A DNA stretch of 64,000 bases from Virgisporangium aurantiacum (GTDB taxonomy: Bacteria > Actinomycetota > Actinomycetes > Mycobacteriales > Micromonosporaceae). Location: positions 248,001 through 312,000 of the forward strand of contig NZ_BOPG01000012.1 in NCBI RefSeq assembly GCF_016863635.1. Direction: 5' to 3'. This document shows, piece by piece, positions 32,278 through 41,043 of this stretch. The first letter of the stretch is position 1. Each line of letters opens with the position of its first letter. Made by a program: the position numbers and the translations under genes. The notes beneath the pieces were generated by a model, which did no database searches, was not told the DNA's origin, and saw nothing but the letters and a program-made list of their open reading frames with translations.

Positions 32278-33831
32278 ATGATGTCCGCACCCGCACCGGC
32301 CCGCCGCCGGGAGGTCATGGCCGTGTTGCCGGGCCTCATGCTGGCGATGCTGCTGGCCATGCTCGACAACATGATCGTCAGCACCGCGATGCCCCGCATC
32401 GTCGGTGACCTGCACGGTCTGTCCCACCTCTCCTGGGTGGTCACCGCCTACGTCCTCGGCACGACCGTCTCCACCCCGATCTGGGGGAAGATCGGCGACC
32501 TCTACGGCCGCAAGAACATCTTCCTCACCTCGATCGTGATCTTCCTGATCGGGTCCGCGCTCTCCGGCGCCGCACAGACCATGGGCGAGCTGATCGGGTT
32601 CCGGGCCCTCCAGGGCCTAGGCGCCGGCGGCCTGATGGTCGGCGTCATGGCGATCATCGGCGACCTGGTGCCGCCCCGCGAACGCGGGCAGTACCAGGGT
32701 TTCATGGCGGCGACCATGGCGGCGGCGACCGTCGCCGGGCCGCTCGTCGGCGGCTACATCACCGACCACCTGAGCTGGCGGTGGGCGTTCTACATCAACC
32801 TGCCGCTGGGCGGCCTGGCCCTGGTGATGCTCGCCCTGCAACTGAAGCTGCCCACCCGGCGCACCGAACACCGCATCGACTGGCTCGGCTCCGGCCTCCT
32901 CGCCGGCGGCATCACCGGGCTGGTCCTGATCACCACCTGGGGCGGCACCGAGTACGCCTGGGGTTCGTGGCAGATCCTCACGCTCGCGGCGCTGGCGGTC
33001 GTGCTGCTGGGCGCGTTCGCGCTCGTCGAACGGCGCGCCGCCGAGCCGGTGCTGTCGTTGGAGCTGTTCAAGAACCGCAACTTCACACTGTCGACGGTCA
33101 TCGTCTTCCTGCTCGGCTTCTCGATGTTCGGCGCGATCAACTTCCTGCCGCTGTACCAGCAGACCGTGCAGGGTGCCTCCGCGACGAACTCCGGGCTCCT
33201 GCTGCTGCCGATGATGGCGGGCATGCTCGTCACCTCGCTGGTGGCCGGGCAGCTCATCACCCGCACCGGTCGCTACAAGGCGTTCCCGGTCATCGGCGGG
33301 GTGCTGGTCTTCGCCGGGATGGCGCTGCTGGCCACCGTCGACATCGACACGAGCCGGCTGCGCACGTCGCTGTTCATGGTCGCGCTCGGCGCGGGCATGG
33401 GCCTGCTCATGCAGACGACGATGCTGATCGCGCAGAACAGCGTCGATCAACGCAACCTGGGCGTGGCGAGCAGCACCACCACGTTCTTCCGCTCCATCGG
33501 CGGCTCGTTCGGGGTGTCGCTGTTCGGCGCCGTCTTCAACCGGGCGCTCGAAAACGATCTCACCAAGCACCTCGGATCCGCCGCGTCCGACGTCGCGTCC
33601 GGTGCGGGCGTCGCCGGCCTGACCCCGGAGAAGCTCGCCACCATGCCGTCCGAGGTGGTGTCCGCGCTCCTGCACGGCATCGCCGACTCCACCGCGGCCG
33701 TGTTCCTCTGCGCCGCGGTGATCGCCGTCGTGGTGCCGGTGGCCGCGGCGTTCATCCGGCACGAACCGCTGCGCGGAGCGGAACCCGCGCCGGCCGAACA
33801 GGAAGCCGAGACCACCGGCGTCAAAGCCTAA
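32278..33831 (+). CDS. DHA2-family MFS multidrug efflux pump
   Basis: A 517-residue transporter with about fourteen membrane helices. It has the family's motif A after helix 2 (GKIGDLYGRKNIFLTSIVIF) and motif D1/C features in helices 1 and 5 (LDNMIVSTAMPRIVGDL; GPLVGGYITDHLSWRWAFYI). EmrB/QacA-type pumps export drugs or metabolites with proton antiport. Two adjacent ATG codons (32278, 32281) could start translation. It is divergent from the TetR gene and should be repressed through the double operator. Its stop abuts the stop of the converging TPR gene. Confidence 0.93.
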   Translation: MMSAPAPARRREVMAVLPGLMLAMLLAMLDNMIVSTAMPRIVGDLHGLSHLSWVVTAYVLGTTVSTPIWGKIGDLYGRKNIFLTSIVIFLIGSALSGAAQTMGELIGFRALQGLGAGGLMVGVMAIIGDLVPPRERGQYQGFMAATMAAATVAGPLVGGYITDHLSWRWAFYINLPLGGLALVMLALQLKLPTRRTEHRIDWLGSGLLAGGITGLVLITTWGGTEYAWGSWQILTLAALAVVLLGAFALVERRAAEPVLSLELFKNRNFTLSTVIVFLLGFSMFGAINFLPLYQQTVQGASATNSGLLLLPMMAGMLVTSLVAGQLITRTGRYKAFPVIGGVLVFAGMALLATVDIDTSRLRTSLFMVALGAGMGLLMQTTMLIAQNSVDQRNLGVASSTTTFFRSIGGSFGVSLFGAVFNRALENDLTKHLGSAASDVASGAGVAGLTPEKLATMPSEVVSALLHGIADSTAAVFLCAAVIAVVVPVAAAFIRHEPLRGAEPAPAEQEAETTGVKA

Positions 33832-36642
33832 CTACAACCGCTCGAGGAAGTCCGCCACACTGTCGGCCAGGTCCTCCCGACCGGCCGCGGTGTGGCGGCC
33901 GAGCAGCGCGGTCAGCCGGGTACGGGCGTCGCCGGACCGGCCCAGCCGCTCCTCCAGCATCGCGGCCGTGAACATGCTCTGGGTCGCGCTGCCCGGTTCG
34001 TCGAGCCCGAAGAAGCCGTCGGCGGCCGCGTCGGCCAGGTCGACGGCGCGGGCGGCCAGCTTCTCCGGACGCTCGTCCGGCGGCCAGTTCAGCACCAGGT
34101 GCGCCGCCTGCCGCAGCGTCTCGAAGTACTCGTACCCCGAATCGGGAACCGCCGCCGCCTCCAGCATCTCCAGCGCGCCCGGCCAGTCCGGCTCCTCGCG
34201 CTGCACCAGCGTCCAGGCGTGGCCGCGGATCGCCCGCACCTCGGCGTCGCGGTCGCCGACCTCGCGCCACACCTCGGCGGCCCGCTCGAACGTGCGACCG
34301 GCGTCGTCGGACATCCCGGCGCCGTCGAGCGCGTTGGCCGCGGCGTGCACCAGCGAGGCGTGCTCGCGCCGGTCGGCGGTCATGCGGGCCGCGGCGATCA
34401 GTTCCTCCGCCGCCGTCCGGAACTCGCCGATGTCGGCCAGGCACTCGCCGTAGACCTGGCGCACGTGCACGATCTCGTGCTCGTCGCCGCGCCGGTCGAC
34501 GTCCGGGAGCATCGACTCCAGCAGCGCCACCGCCTCCGCCGGGCGGCCGGTGCGCCGGAACGCGAACACCGCGACCATCCGGGCCCGGGCCGCGACCGGC
34601 GGGTCCACGTCGTCGAGCAGGTGCGCCGCGCTCAACGCGGTGGACACCGCCTCGGTGTCGCGCCCGCCCAGCATCACGTAGATCTCGGCCCGCAGGGCGG
34701 CCAACCGGCCCCGGCTCTCGGCGTCGAGCCGGTCGCCGCCGACCGTCAGGGCCCGGTCGAGGTGCGCCTCCGCCGCGGCCGGGTCACCGCCGCGCATGGT
34801 CACCTCGGCCAGGAGCTGCAGCGACTCGGCCGCCCGGTGCGGCACTCCGGCCGCGACGAACGCCTCGGCCGCGCCCGCGAGCAGGTCCGGCGCGGGCTCG
34901 GGGTCACCGGCCGACAGCGTCAGCTGGGCGCTGATGTGCAGCACCGAGCCCTTCTCGTAGGGCCGATCGGCGGCCGCCGCCAGCAGCGTCGCCAGCAGGC
35001 GGTCGAGGCCGGCCTTCGCCGGGCTGTCCGGGTTCCGCGCCTCCGGCCCCCGCAACCAGTCGAGGAACAGGGCCTGCACGTGGCAGAACCGGACCGTCCA
35101 CAGCACCGCGTCGGTGGCCTCGGGCAGCGCGGTGACCTCGGCCAGCACCGTCGCCGGGTCGGTGCCGGGCGGCGGTTCGTCGCCGTCGATCAGCGCGCCC
35201 AGGCCGGCCCGGGCCCGGTTGACCGCGTCGCGCCCGGCGTCGCCGGCCAGCGCGAACTCGCGGGCGACCGTCCGGAAGTCCTCGACGGTACCGGCCGGGT
35301 CGGCCACGGCCTTCGCCATCACCCGGCTCTCCGCGATCCGCGCCCGCACCGGCGGCGGCAGGTCGGCCCCGCTGGCCGCGACGCGTTCCCACACCTCGGC
35401 CGCCCGCGGGTCGTGCGCCTCGGCGAGCCGGGTCGCCTCCGCGATCAGCGCGTCGGCGTCATCCGGGGCTTCCGGCTCCGGTTCGGTCTTTTTGATGACG
35501 GGCACAGCGCCGCCCGGTGTACCACGGAGCCCGAGCGGCAACTCCGCGAGCAGCGGCTCCTGCGCCCGGCGGGTCGACGACCGCCCGCTCACCGCCGCCG
35601 TCCCGTTGCGCTCGTCGAACGTCGCCACGATGCCGTCGACCTCCGCCTCGACGGCCGGCAGCAGCGCCGCCACGGTGGTGGTCGGCCGGTCAGCGCGTGG
35701 GGTCGGCACCTCCAGGTCACCCTGACCGAGCGCCACCAGCCGGCGCAGCAGCACCACGACGGCCTCCAGGAAGAACAGCCGGTACCGCACCGGTTCGCCG
35801 GCGGCGAGCGTGAGCCAGCCGGCGTGCTCGGCGAGGATCTCCAGCGCCCGCGCCTCGTTGCCGGTCAGCGCCGCGAACTCCAGGTGCTCGGCGACGCTCG
35901 CCCGCAGCGCCGGGTTGCCCCGCACCATCCGGTACCCGCGCAGGTGGTTGGCGCGCGCCTCCTCGGCCCGACCCAGGCGCAGCAACGGCAGCAGCGTCCG
36001 GGCGAGCACCCGGTGCGGCTCCTCCGCGCACGTCAGGTGCCCGTCGGTGACCGCCTGCCAGATGCGCACCGCCTCCTCGTCCTGCCCCTGCGTGGTCAGC
36101 CAGTCGCCGCGGTTGTGCCGTTCGCAGGCCTCGCAGTCGGCCATGTCGTCGCGTTCGGCGGTGATCCAGCGGTCGAAGTGCGTGGCCGCCACCGCGGTGT
36201 CGCCGACGTGGACGGCCACGTAGTGCCGGCAGGCGTGCACCGCCTGCGAGTTGTGACCGGCGAGCCGGTACCGGCGCTCCATCTCGTCGAGCCAGCGCCC
36301 GATCGTCGCCAACGGCACGTTCGGCTGCCAGATCAGGCCGGCGCTGACCCACTTGAAGTGCCAGTGCAGGCTGTGCGCGGAGTACTCGTCGAAGTCCTCC
36401 GGCCGCTCGTCCCACATCTTCAGCACCCGCGCGAACGGCACCAGCATGCGGTCGGACGAGCCGTCGTACTCGTAGGCGGTGATGAGGGCCTGCAACGCGT
36501 GGATCAGCATCGGGCGGTCGCCGGTCTGCGCCGCCTGCTCCACCAGCTGCTCCGCGCGGGCGCTGCGGGCCGGCCCGTAGGGCCTGGACGCGTTGTCCTT
36601 CAGCGCCTCGTGTACTTCTTCCGTGCTTGACGGACTGTCCAT
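33832..36642 (-). CDS. Large TPR-repeat protein coupled to HSP90
   Basis: A 936-residue cytoplasmic protein made almost entirely of helix pairs of tetratricopeptide type (for example RAAEVWERVAASGADLPPPV and GDPAAAEAHLDRALTVGGDR). There is no catalytic or DNA-binding motif. A central Pro/Glu linker (KKTEPEPEAPDDADAL, about residue 390) divides it. The ATG overlaps the HSP90 stop (ATGA), so the two are translated together. The much longer open frame upstream is a shadow of the HSP90 gene. TPR proteins bind HSP90 C-termini in eukaryotes. A bacterial co-chaperone role is a reasonable inference, though the eukaryotic MEEVD tail is absent from this HSP90. It may instead act on a shared client. Confidence 0.85.
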   Translation of the reverse strand: MDSPSSTEEVHEALKDNASRPYGPARSARAEQLVEQAAQTGDRPMLIHALQALITAYEYDGSSDRMLVPFARVLKMWDERPEDFDEYSAHSLHWHFKWVSAGLIWQPNVPLATIGRWLDEMERRYRLAGHNSQAVHACRHYVAVHVGDTAVAATHFDRWITAERDDMADCEACERHNRGDWLTTQGQDEEAVRIWQAVTDGHLTCAEEPHRVLARTLLPLLRLGRAEEARANHLRGYRMVRGNPALRASVAEHLEFAALTGNEARALEILAEHAGWLTLAAGEPVRYRLFFLEAVVVLLRRLVALGQGDLEVPTPRADRPTTTVAALLPAVEAEVDGIVATFDERNGTAAVSGRSSTRRAQEPLLAELPLGLRGTPGGAVPVIKKTEPEPEAPDDADALIAEATRLAEAHDPRAAEVWERVAASGADLPPPVRARIAESRVMAKAVADPAGTVEDFRTVAREFALAGDAGRDAVNRARAGLGALIDGDEPPPGTDPATVLAEVTALPEATDAVLWTVRFCHVQALFLDWLRGPEARNPDSPAKAGLDRLLATLLAAAADRPYEKGSVLHISAQLTLSAGDPEPAPDLLAGAAEAFVAAGVPHRAAESLQLLAEVTMRGGDPAAAEAHLDRALTVGGDRLDAESRGRLAALRAEIYVMLGGRDTEAVSTALSAAHLLDDVDPPVAARARMVAVFAFRRTGRPAEAVALLESMLPDVDRRGDEHEIVHVRQVYGECLADIGEFRTAAEELIAAARMTADRREHASLVHAAANALDGAGMSDDAGRTFERAAEVWREVGDRDAEVRAIRGHAWTLVQREEPDWPGALEMLEAAAVPDSGYEYFETLRQAAHLVLNWPPDERPEKLAARAVDLADAAADGFFGLDEPGSATQSMFTAAMLEERLGRSGDARTRLTALLGRHTAAGREDLADSVADFLERL

Positions 36643-38474
36643 CACGCCTCCGTGGTCCGGGTCCGGTCGGCCGCCCACGTGAGCAGGTCGCCGAGGGCGC
36701 GGTTGAGCAACGCCGACTCGGTCGTCCGCAGTGGACGGTGGGTCATCAGCAGGGCCTGTCCGTACAGCGCGTCGACGGCGGTGGCGCGCAGTTCGGGGTC
36801 GGCGAGCCCGGTCACCCTGCGGACCACCGGGTTGAGATCGTTGAGGACGAGCTGGGCGCGCGGGGCGGTGGCGCGCAGGTTCGACAGGATCTCCGTCCAC
36901 AGTGGATCGGCGTCGGCCTCGGCCTGCGCGCGCGAGCGCTCGTGCAGCGCCTCGCGGCTGTCGAGGTACAGGGCCGGCACCGACACCGGATGGAACGTGC
37001 GCAGCACCACGTCGCAGTCGAGCCGGTCGAGCCGGGCCCGGGCCGCGGCGAGGAAGGCGGCCACGGCGAGTTCGCGGTCGGCGGGCACGGCGTCGAGGTG
37101 CGCGACCACCGCGTCGGCGGCCAGCGGCACCACCGACGTGCCCGGCGCCACCGACGGAAGCTTGTCGACCAGTGCGGCGTCGTAGGTGTACCCGCCGTTG
37201 ACCACGCCGAGCCCCTGCGCCGACGCGATCGCCGCGACCTGGCGGAACTCCTCGACGGTGCGGGCGAGGTGCACCATCGGGTGCCGGCGGGCGAGTTCGG
37301 CGAGGCTCACCCGGCCGGCGGTGGTCTCGAACCGCAGCCACGGCAGCATCGTGCGCAGCAGCTCGTCGTCGTGCACCGCGAGGGCCTTGACGCCGAGCTG
37401 GTGCACGGCGAGGAACCGCTCCAGCCGCTCGGGGTCGGTGGCGGCGAGCCCGGTGAGCCAGTCGCGGATGCGGTCGCCGAGCGCGTCGCGCACCGCGGCG
37501 AGCGTCTCGTCGTCGTAGAGCGCCTCGCGGGACGCGGTGGGCCGCAACGCCTCCGCGTCGACGATGCAGCGGGCGAAGAACGCCCACTCCGGCAGCAGCT
37601 TGCTGGCCGACTCCGACAGCAGCATGCCCTTGAGGTAAACCCGGTGCCCGCCGCGCTCCAACGGGTTCGACGCGACCGGCAGCACGTACGCGGCGCCGCG
37701 CACGCCGACGAGGGGCAGGTCGAGGTCGACGACGTCGAGGGCGGCGAAGCCCAGCGTCTCCTGTCCGTAGGCGAGCAGCGCCGCGCGACGCGTGTCGGGC
37801 GTGGCGTGGTCGCGGTCCCAGACCGGCGGCGTGGTGTTCACCTTCGTGGTGACGCCCTGCGCCTCGACGAGGATGTCGTACCGCAGCAGCGCGCCGAAGC
37901 TGCCCGCCAGGTCCCGGACGCACTCGGCGGTGAACCACTGCTCGGCGCCGCGCCGGGCCGTCACCGTGACCGTCGTGCCGGCCTCCGGCCGCGCGTCGTC
38001 GGGCAGCGTGCGCACCGTGTACGCGCCGTCGGACGTCGCCCGCCACTCCACCGGCACCGCGGCCGGATCCGTCGCCGACCGGCTCACCACGGTGATCTCG
38101 TCGGCGACCACGAAACAGGCGAGCAGGCCGATGCCGAACTGTCCGAGGAACTCCCGCCGGGCCACCTCGACGCCGGCCAGGTCGTCACGCTTGGAGCTGC
38201 TGCCGATCGTGGCGAGGAACCGGTGCACGTCGGCCTCGGAGAGCCCGATGCCCGGATCGTCGACCCGCAACGCGCCGGGGAGAACCGTCAACCGGATCTC
38301 CCCTGGCGTCCCGTCCTGCCGCTTGTTCTGTCGTGCGGTGACCGCGTCGACCGCGTTCTGCAACAACTCACGCACGTAGACGCGCGGGCTCGAGTACAGG
38401 TGGTGGGAGAGCAGATCCACCAACCCGCGCAGATCGACCTGGAACGTGTGTGACGGCTGCTCGTGCACCTGCAC
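36642..38474 (-). CDS. htpG: HSP90-family chaperone (HtpG-like)
   Basis: A 610-residue GHKL-type ATPase chaperone. The Bergerat motifs are clear: ELLQNAVDA (E36, N40), DPGIG (73-77) and GQFGIGLLACF (111-121). The middle segment carries the conserved ASREALYDDE-type region (RPTASREALYDDETL) that contributes to ATP hydrolysis. The protein is slightly shorter than E. coli HtpG (624) and quite diverged, as in the actinobacterial HSP90 group. It is followed by a translationally coupled TPR protein. No heat-shock inverted repeat (CIRCE or HAIR) is evident upstream. A TCCACAGTGGA palindrome lies at 36896. Confidence 0.9.
   Translation of the reverse strand: MQVHEQPSHTFQVDLRGLVDLLSHHLYSSPRVYVRELLQNAVDAVTARQNKRQDGTPGEIRLTVLPGALRVDDPGIGLSEADVHRFLATIGSSSKRDDLAGVEVARREFLGQFGIGLLACFVVADEITVVSRSATDPAAVPVEWRATSDGAYTVRTLPDDARPEAGTTVTVTARRGAEQWFTAECVRDLAGSFGALLRYDILVEAQGVTTKVNTTPPVWDRDHATPDTRRAALLAYGQETLGFAALDVVDLDLPLVGVRGAAYVLPVASNPLERGGHRVYLKGMLLSESASKLLPEWAFFARCIVDAEALRPTASREALYDDETLAAVRDALGDRIRDWLTGLAATDPERLERFLAVHQLGVKALAVHDDELLRTMLPWLRFETTAGRVSLAELARRHPMVHLARTVEEFRQVAAIASAQGLGVVNGGYTYDAALVDKLPSVAPGTSVVPLAADAVVAHLDAVPADRELAVAAFLAAARARLDRLDCDVVLRTFHPVSVPALYLDSREALHERSRAQAEADADPLWTEILSNLRATAPRAQLVLNDLNPVVRRVTGLADPELRATAVDALYGQALLMTHRPLRTTESALLNRALGDLLTWAADRTRTTEA
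36896..36906. repeat. TCCACAGTGGA palindrome, site 3
   Basis: An exact palindrome in the HSP90 gene, read on the minus strand as CCA CTG TGG (Pro-Leu-Trp). This is a different frame from sites 2 and 4. Confidence 0.8.
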
Positions 38475-38506
38475 ATGCTACGAGGGTTGGATTCCCGGTG
38501 GTGCCC

Positions 38507-38521
38507 GGCCCGCGTCGGGCC
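38507..38521 (-). terminator. Short hairpin after the subtilase gene
   Basis: GGCCCG and CGGGCC form a 6-bp stem with a CGT loop, a few bases beyond the stop of the leftward subtilase gene. It is weak but well placed. Confidence 0.4.
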
Positions 38522-38525
38522 CCGG

Positions 38526-40268
38526 TCAGGACCAGCCGCAGCCGCTCCACGTGCGGGCCGACCACGTACGGGCGGACCAGGTCCGGGCCGACCACGTACG
38601 CCCGTCCCAGACGGCGTCGCTCCAGGTGCGGGCGGTCCAGCTCACGCCCGTCCAATTGTTTCCGGTCCAGGTGGCGCCCGACCACGTCCGTGACGTCCAC
38701 GACGAGCCCGACCACGACGAGCCCGACCAGGTGCGGCCGTTCCACACCCCGCCCACCCAGGCCCGGGCCGTGATGCTCTTCGTCCACGCCGCGCCCATGA
38801 TGTCGCGCTCGCCGGTCAGCTCGATCCCGGACACCGGGTCGGTGACGTGCGCCGACCCGCGGGCGCCCTCGAGCGTGCCGGTGCCCAGCGACGCCGACCA
38901 CGTCTGCGTGTACGCCGGGGTCGGCGCGGCGGCCGCGGCCGCGATGTTGAGCTGGCCCGCGCCGGCCGAGATCGGGTCGGCGGCCGGCATCGTGTCCGTG
39001 GTGGTCGTCAGCAGCCGCTTGACCTGGTCCGGGGTGAGGTTCGGCCGCTGCTGCAGGAGCAGCGCCGCCGCGCCGGAGACCACCGCGGTCGCCTGCGACG
39101 TGCCCGACCCGCGGAACAGCCGCTGGTCCTTGTCGGTGGGCAGCAGCCCGGTCGGGTAGTTGCTGTCGATGTACGAGCCGGGTACGCGCAGCGACACCAC
39201 CGACTTCCCGGCGGCCAGCAGGTCGGCGTGCCGGGTGGCGTTGCCGCGGGTGCTGAAGTCGCCGACGATGTCGTCGGTGCGGGTGGTGGTGCCGCGGGGG
39301 TCGGCGCCGCCGACCGCGATCACGTACGGGTTGGCCGCCGGCATCGAGACGCGCGTCGCGGCGGCGCCGTCGTTGCCGACCGCGACCACCACCACGATGC
39401 CCGCCCGCCAGGCCGCCTCGACGGCGTGCGACAGCGGGTCGAGCCGGGGATCCTGGGCCGAGTCGGTGCCGAACGAGAGGTTCAGGACGCGGATGTTCAG
39501 CCCCGGGTCGTTCCGGTGCGCCACCGCCCAGTCGATCGCGGCGATCACCTGCGAGACGTCCACGGCGCCGTCGGCGGCCGCGACCTTGAGGTTGATCAGC
39601 GTCGCGTCCGGCGCGACACCGGTGAACAGCTTGGGGTCGTCCTCCTTGCCGGCCTTCACCTTGGTGTCCCGGCCGGCGATGATCCCCGCCATGTGGGTGC
39701 CGTGCCCGAACGTGTCCAGGTACCGCGTCGCCGCGCCGTTCGACTCGAACGACAGGTCCGGGCCGTTGACGACCTTGCCCGCCGCGGTCAGCCCCTCGAC
39801 CGGCGCGATCCCGGAGTCGATCAGCGCGACGCCGATACCCTTGCCGGTGACGGTGCGCCCGGTGGCATCCGTGGTCGTCCACACCTGCTGGGCGCCGTTG
39901 CCCGCCTCGATGTTGTAGAGCGAGTTCTCGTCGTTGTCGGCGCGCCACTTGGCTGCCTTCAACCGTACGGTGCCGTCCGGCGTCACCGACCGTACGCCGG
40001 CGGAGGTGCTGATCCTCGTGAGGGCGTCGGCGGGCACGGTCGCGGCGACGCTGTCGACGAGGTCGAGGCGGCGCGTGGTGGTCCCGCCGGCCGCCGCGAC
40101 CGCCCGCTCCGCGGCCGCCGCGTCGGTGTAGCCGACGATGACGTCGGTCTGCGGGCCGTCATGGGTCCCGGCCGCGTTCGCGATCGTCGACGGCGTGAGC
40201 GCGACCAACGCGACCACGGTCGGTACGGCGAGCAGACGTGCCCACCAGCCTCGTGCCTGTGCAGCCAT
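38526..40268 (-). CDS. Secreted subtilisin-like protease with a period-5 tryptophan tail
   Basis: A 580-residue exported S8 peptidase. The ATG at 40268 has GGAGGAC upstream. A signal peptide (1-33) is followed by an I9-like propeptide (about 40-105). The catalytic domain has D151 (ALIDSGIAP), H189 (FGHGTHMAGIIAG), the oxyanion Asn near 299 (VAVGNDG) and S391 (GSGTSQATAVVSGAA). After residue 500 the sequence changes. From W504 to W579 sixteen tryptophans occur exactly every fifth residue in units like GRTWS, GSSWT and ARTWS, ending GCGWS. The tail may be a beta-structured wall- or glycan-binding element, or be cleaved on maturation. This tail pattern is not part of the classic S8 fold. Confidence 0.93.
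   Translation of the reverse strand: MAAQARGWWARLLAVPTVVALVALTPSTIANAAGTHDGPQTDVIVGYTDAAAAERAVAAAGGTTTRRLDLVDSVAATVPADALTRISTSAGVRSVTPDGTVRLKAAKWRADNDENSLYNIEAGNGAQQVWTTTDATGRTVTGKGIGVALIDSGIAPVEGLTAAGKVVNGPDLSFESNGAATRYLDTFGHGTHMAGIIAGRDTKVKAGKEDDPKLFTGVAPDATLINLKVAAADGAVDVSQVIAAIDWAVAHRNDPGLNIRVLNLSFGTDSAQDPRLDPLSHAVEAAWRAGIVVVVAVGNDGAAATRVSMPAANPYVIAVGGADPRGTTTRTDDIVGDFSTRGNATRHADLLAAGKSVVSLRVPGSYIDSNYPTGLLPTDKDQRLFRGSGTSQATAVVSGAAALLLQQRPNLTPDQVKRLLTTTTDTMPAADPISAGAGQLNIAAAAAAPTPAYTQTWSASLGTGTLEGARGSAHVTDPVSGIELTGERDIMGAAWTKSITARAWVGGVWNGRTWSGSSWSGSSWTSRTWSGATWTGNNWTGVSWTARTWSDAVWDGRTWSARTWSARTWSARTWSGCGWS
38532..38759 (-). repeat. Tandem 15-bp coding repeat (Trp pentapeptides)
   Basis: Sixteen 15-base units, each with one TGG codon, encode the C-terminal tail of the subtilase. 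Units are diverged, but the last four are nearly identical (ARTWS), consistent with recent slippage or duplication. Confidence 0.85.
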
Positions 40269-40410
40269 GAACCCGTCCTCCGGTGTCGGCTCCGACAACG
40301 GATCCAGCGTGCGGGAGCGGGTCGTACGCCGTCGTCGGCCCGCGGGCCGGTGCCCGTCGCGGGCCGGCGGACAGTCCGGTGCGGCCCCGGTTGCCGGCCG
40401 GTTGCGTCCG

Positions 40411-40890
40411 CTACACCGCCTTCACGTACCGGTGCGCCGGCACCCGGACCGCACCCGGGGCGTCCGGCGCGTGGTGGTCGAACAGCCCCTCGTCGACCCA
40501 GCCCTGACGCTCGTAGAACCGGCGCGCCCGGGTGTTACCGGCGACCACGGCCAGCCACGCCGCCCCGTGCCCGGCGGCCGCCACCTGCCGCTCGGCCTCT
40601 GCGAGCAGCACGCCCGCCACACCGCTCCCCCGGTGCGCGCCGGACACGTAGACCTGCTCCACCTCGTCGCCGACCACCATGACGAACCCGGCCACCTCCC
40701 CGTCGACGGTGGCCACCGTGGTACCGCCGGTCCGCTCGACGGCCCGGGTACCGAACGACTCCGCGGTGCGGATCGCCACCAGCTCCTCGGGCACGTGGCC
40801 GAGGTGACCGTCGCGCCACCCGTCCCGCCAGATCCGGGCCACCACGTCCGCGTCACCGGCCACCGCCGGCCGCACCAGCACCTCTCCCAC
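40411..40890 (-). CDS. GNAT-family N-acetyltransferase
   Basis: A 159-residue enzyme. The GNAT acetyl-CoA motif A is visible as VEQVYVSGAHRGSGVAGVLL (R-G-S-G-V-A), motif B as NTRARRFYERQGWVDEG, and the N-terminal strand-helix as VLVRPAVAGDADVVARIW. It acetylates an unknown amine, such as an antibiotic, metabolite or protein terminus. The start is the ATG giving VRPA near residue 6, as is usual. It is a single leftward gene; upstream lies inverted-repeat copy 2. Confidence 0.88.
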   Translation of the reverse strand: MGEVLVRPAVAGDADVVARIWRDGWRDGHLGHVPEELVAIRTAESFGTRAVERTGGTTVATVDGEVAGFVMVVGDEVEQVYVSGAHRGSGVAGVLLAEAERQVAAAGHGAAWLAVVAGNTRARRFYERQGWVDEGLFDHHAPDAPGAVRVPAHRYVKAV

Positions 40891-40943
40891 CCCCCGACCC
40901 TACCGACAGCCCGTCCCGCTCATCCGCGAACGCCAAGCCCCAA

Positions 40944-41017
40944 GTCGATCTTGCAGTTGTGCCCGCCCTTTCGCCGGAATTCACCCGTTTTTCGGCGAGC
41001 ACAACTGCAAGATCGAC
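40944..41017. repeat. Long inverted repeat, copy 2 of 3 (CTTGCAGTTGTG family)
   Basis: Perfect 19-base arms (40944-40962 and 40999-41017; core CTTGCAGTTGTGC) flank a 36-base loop. The loop contains CCGTTTTTC and a small inner TCGCCG/CGGCGA stem. It lies 27 bases beyond the stop of the leftward phosphatase gene. Confidence 0.88.
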
Positions 41018-41043
41018 GCCGAGGGCGCCGCAGCCAGGCGGGC

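Noticed and set aside
27695-33831. Possible natural-product cluster (LAL regulator, TetR and efflux pump)
   Set aside because: No biosynthetic enzyme (PKS, NRPS, terpene or RiPP) is present in the window. The genes are better read as separate units.
36643-38046. N-terminal extension of the TPR protein frame by about 470 codons
   Set aside because: The extension lies inside the HSP90 gene in another frame and is Arg-rich. The ATG at 36642 with stop-start overlap is the natural start.
38532-38759. Regularly spaced repeats that could suggest a CRISPR or minisatellite
   Set aside because: The 15-base units are in frame with the protease, keep one TGG each and have no spacers, so this is a coding tandem repeat.
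40337-40348. GGCCCGCGGGCC palindrome between the GNAT and subtilase genes
   Set aside because: It has no loop and lies in very GC-rich surroundings. It is a possible weak terminator for the GNAT gene but not separable from composition.
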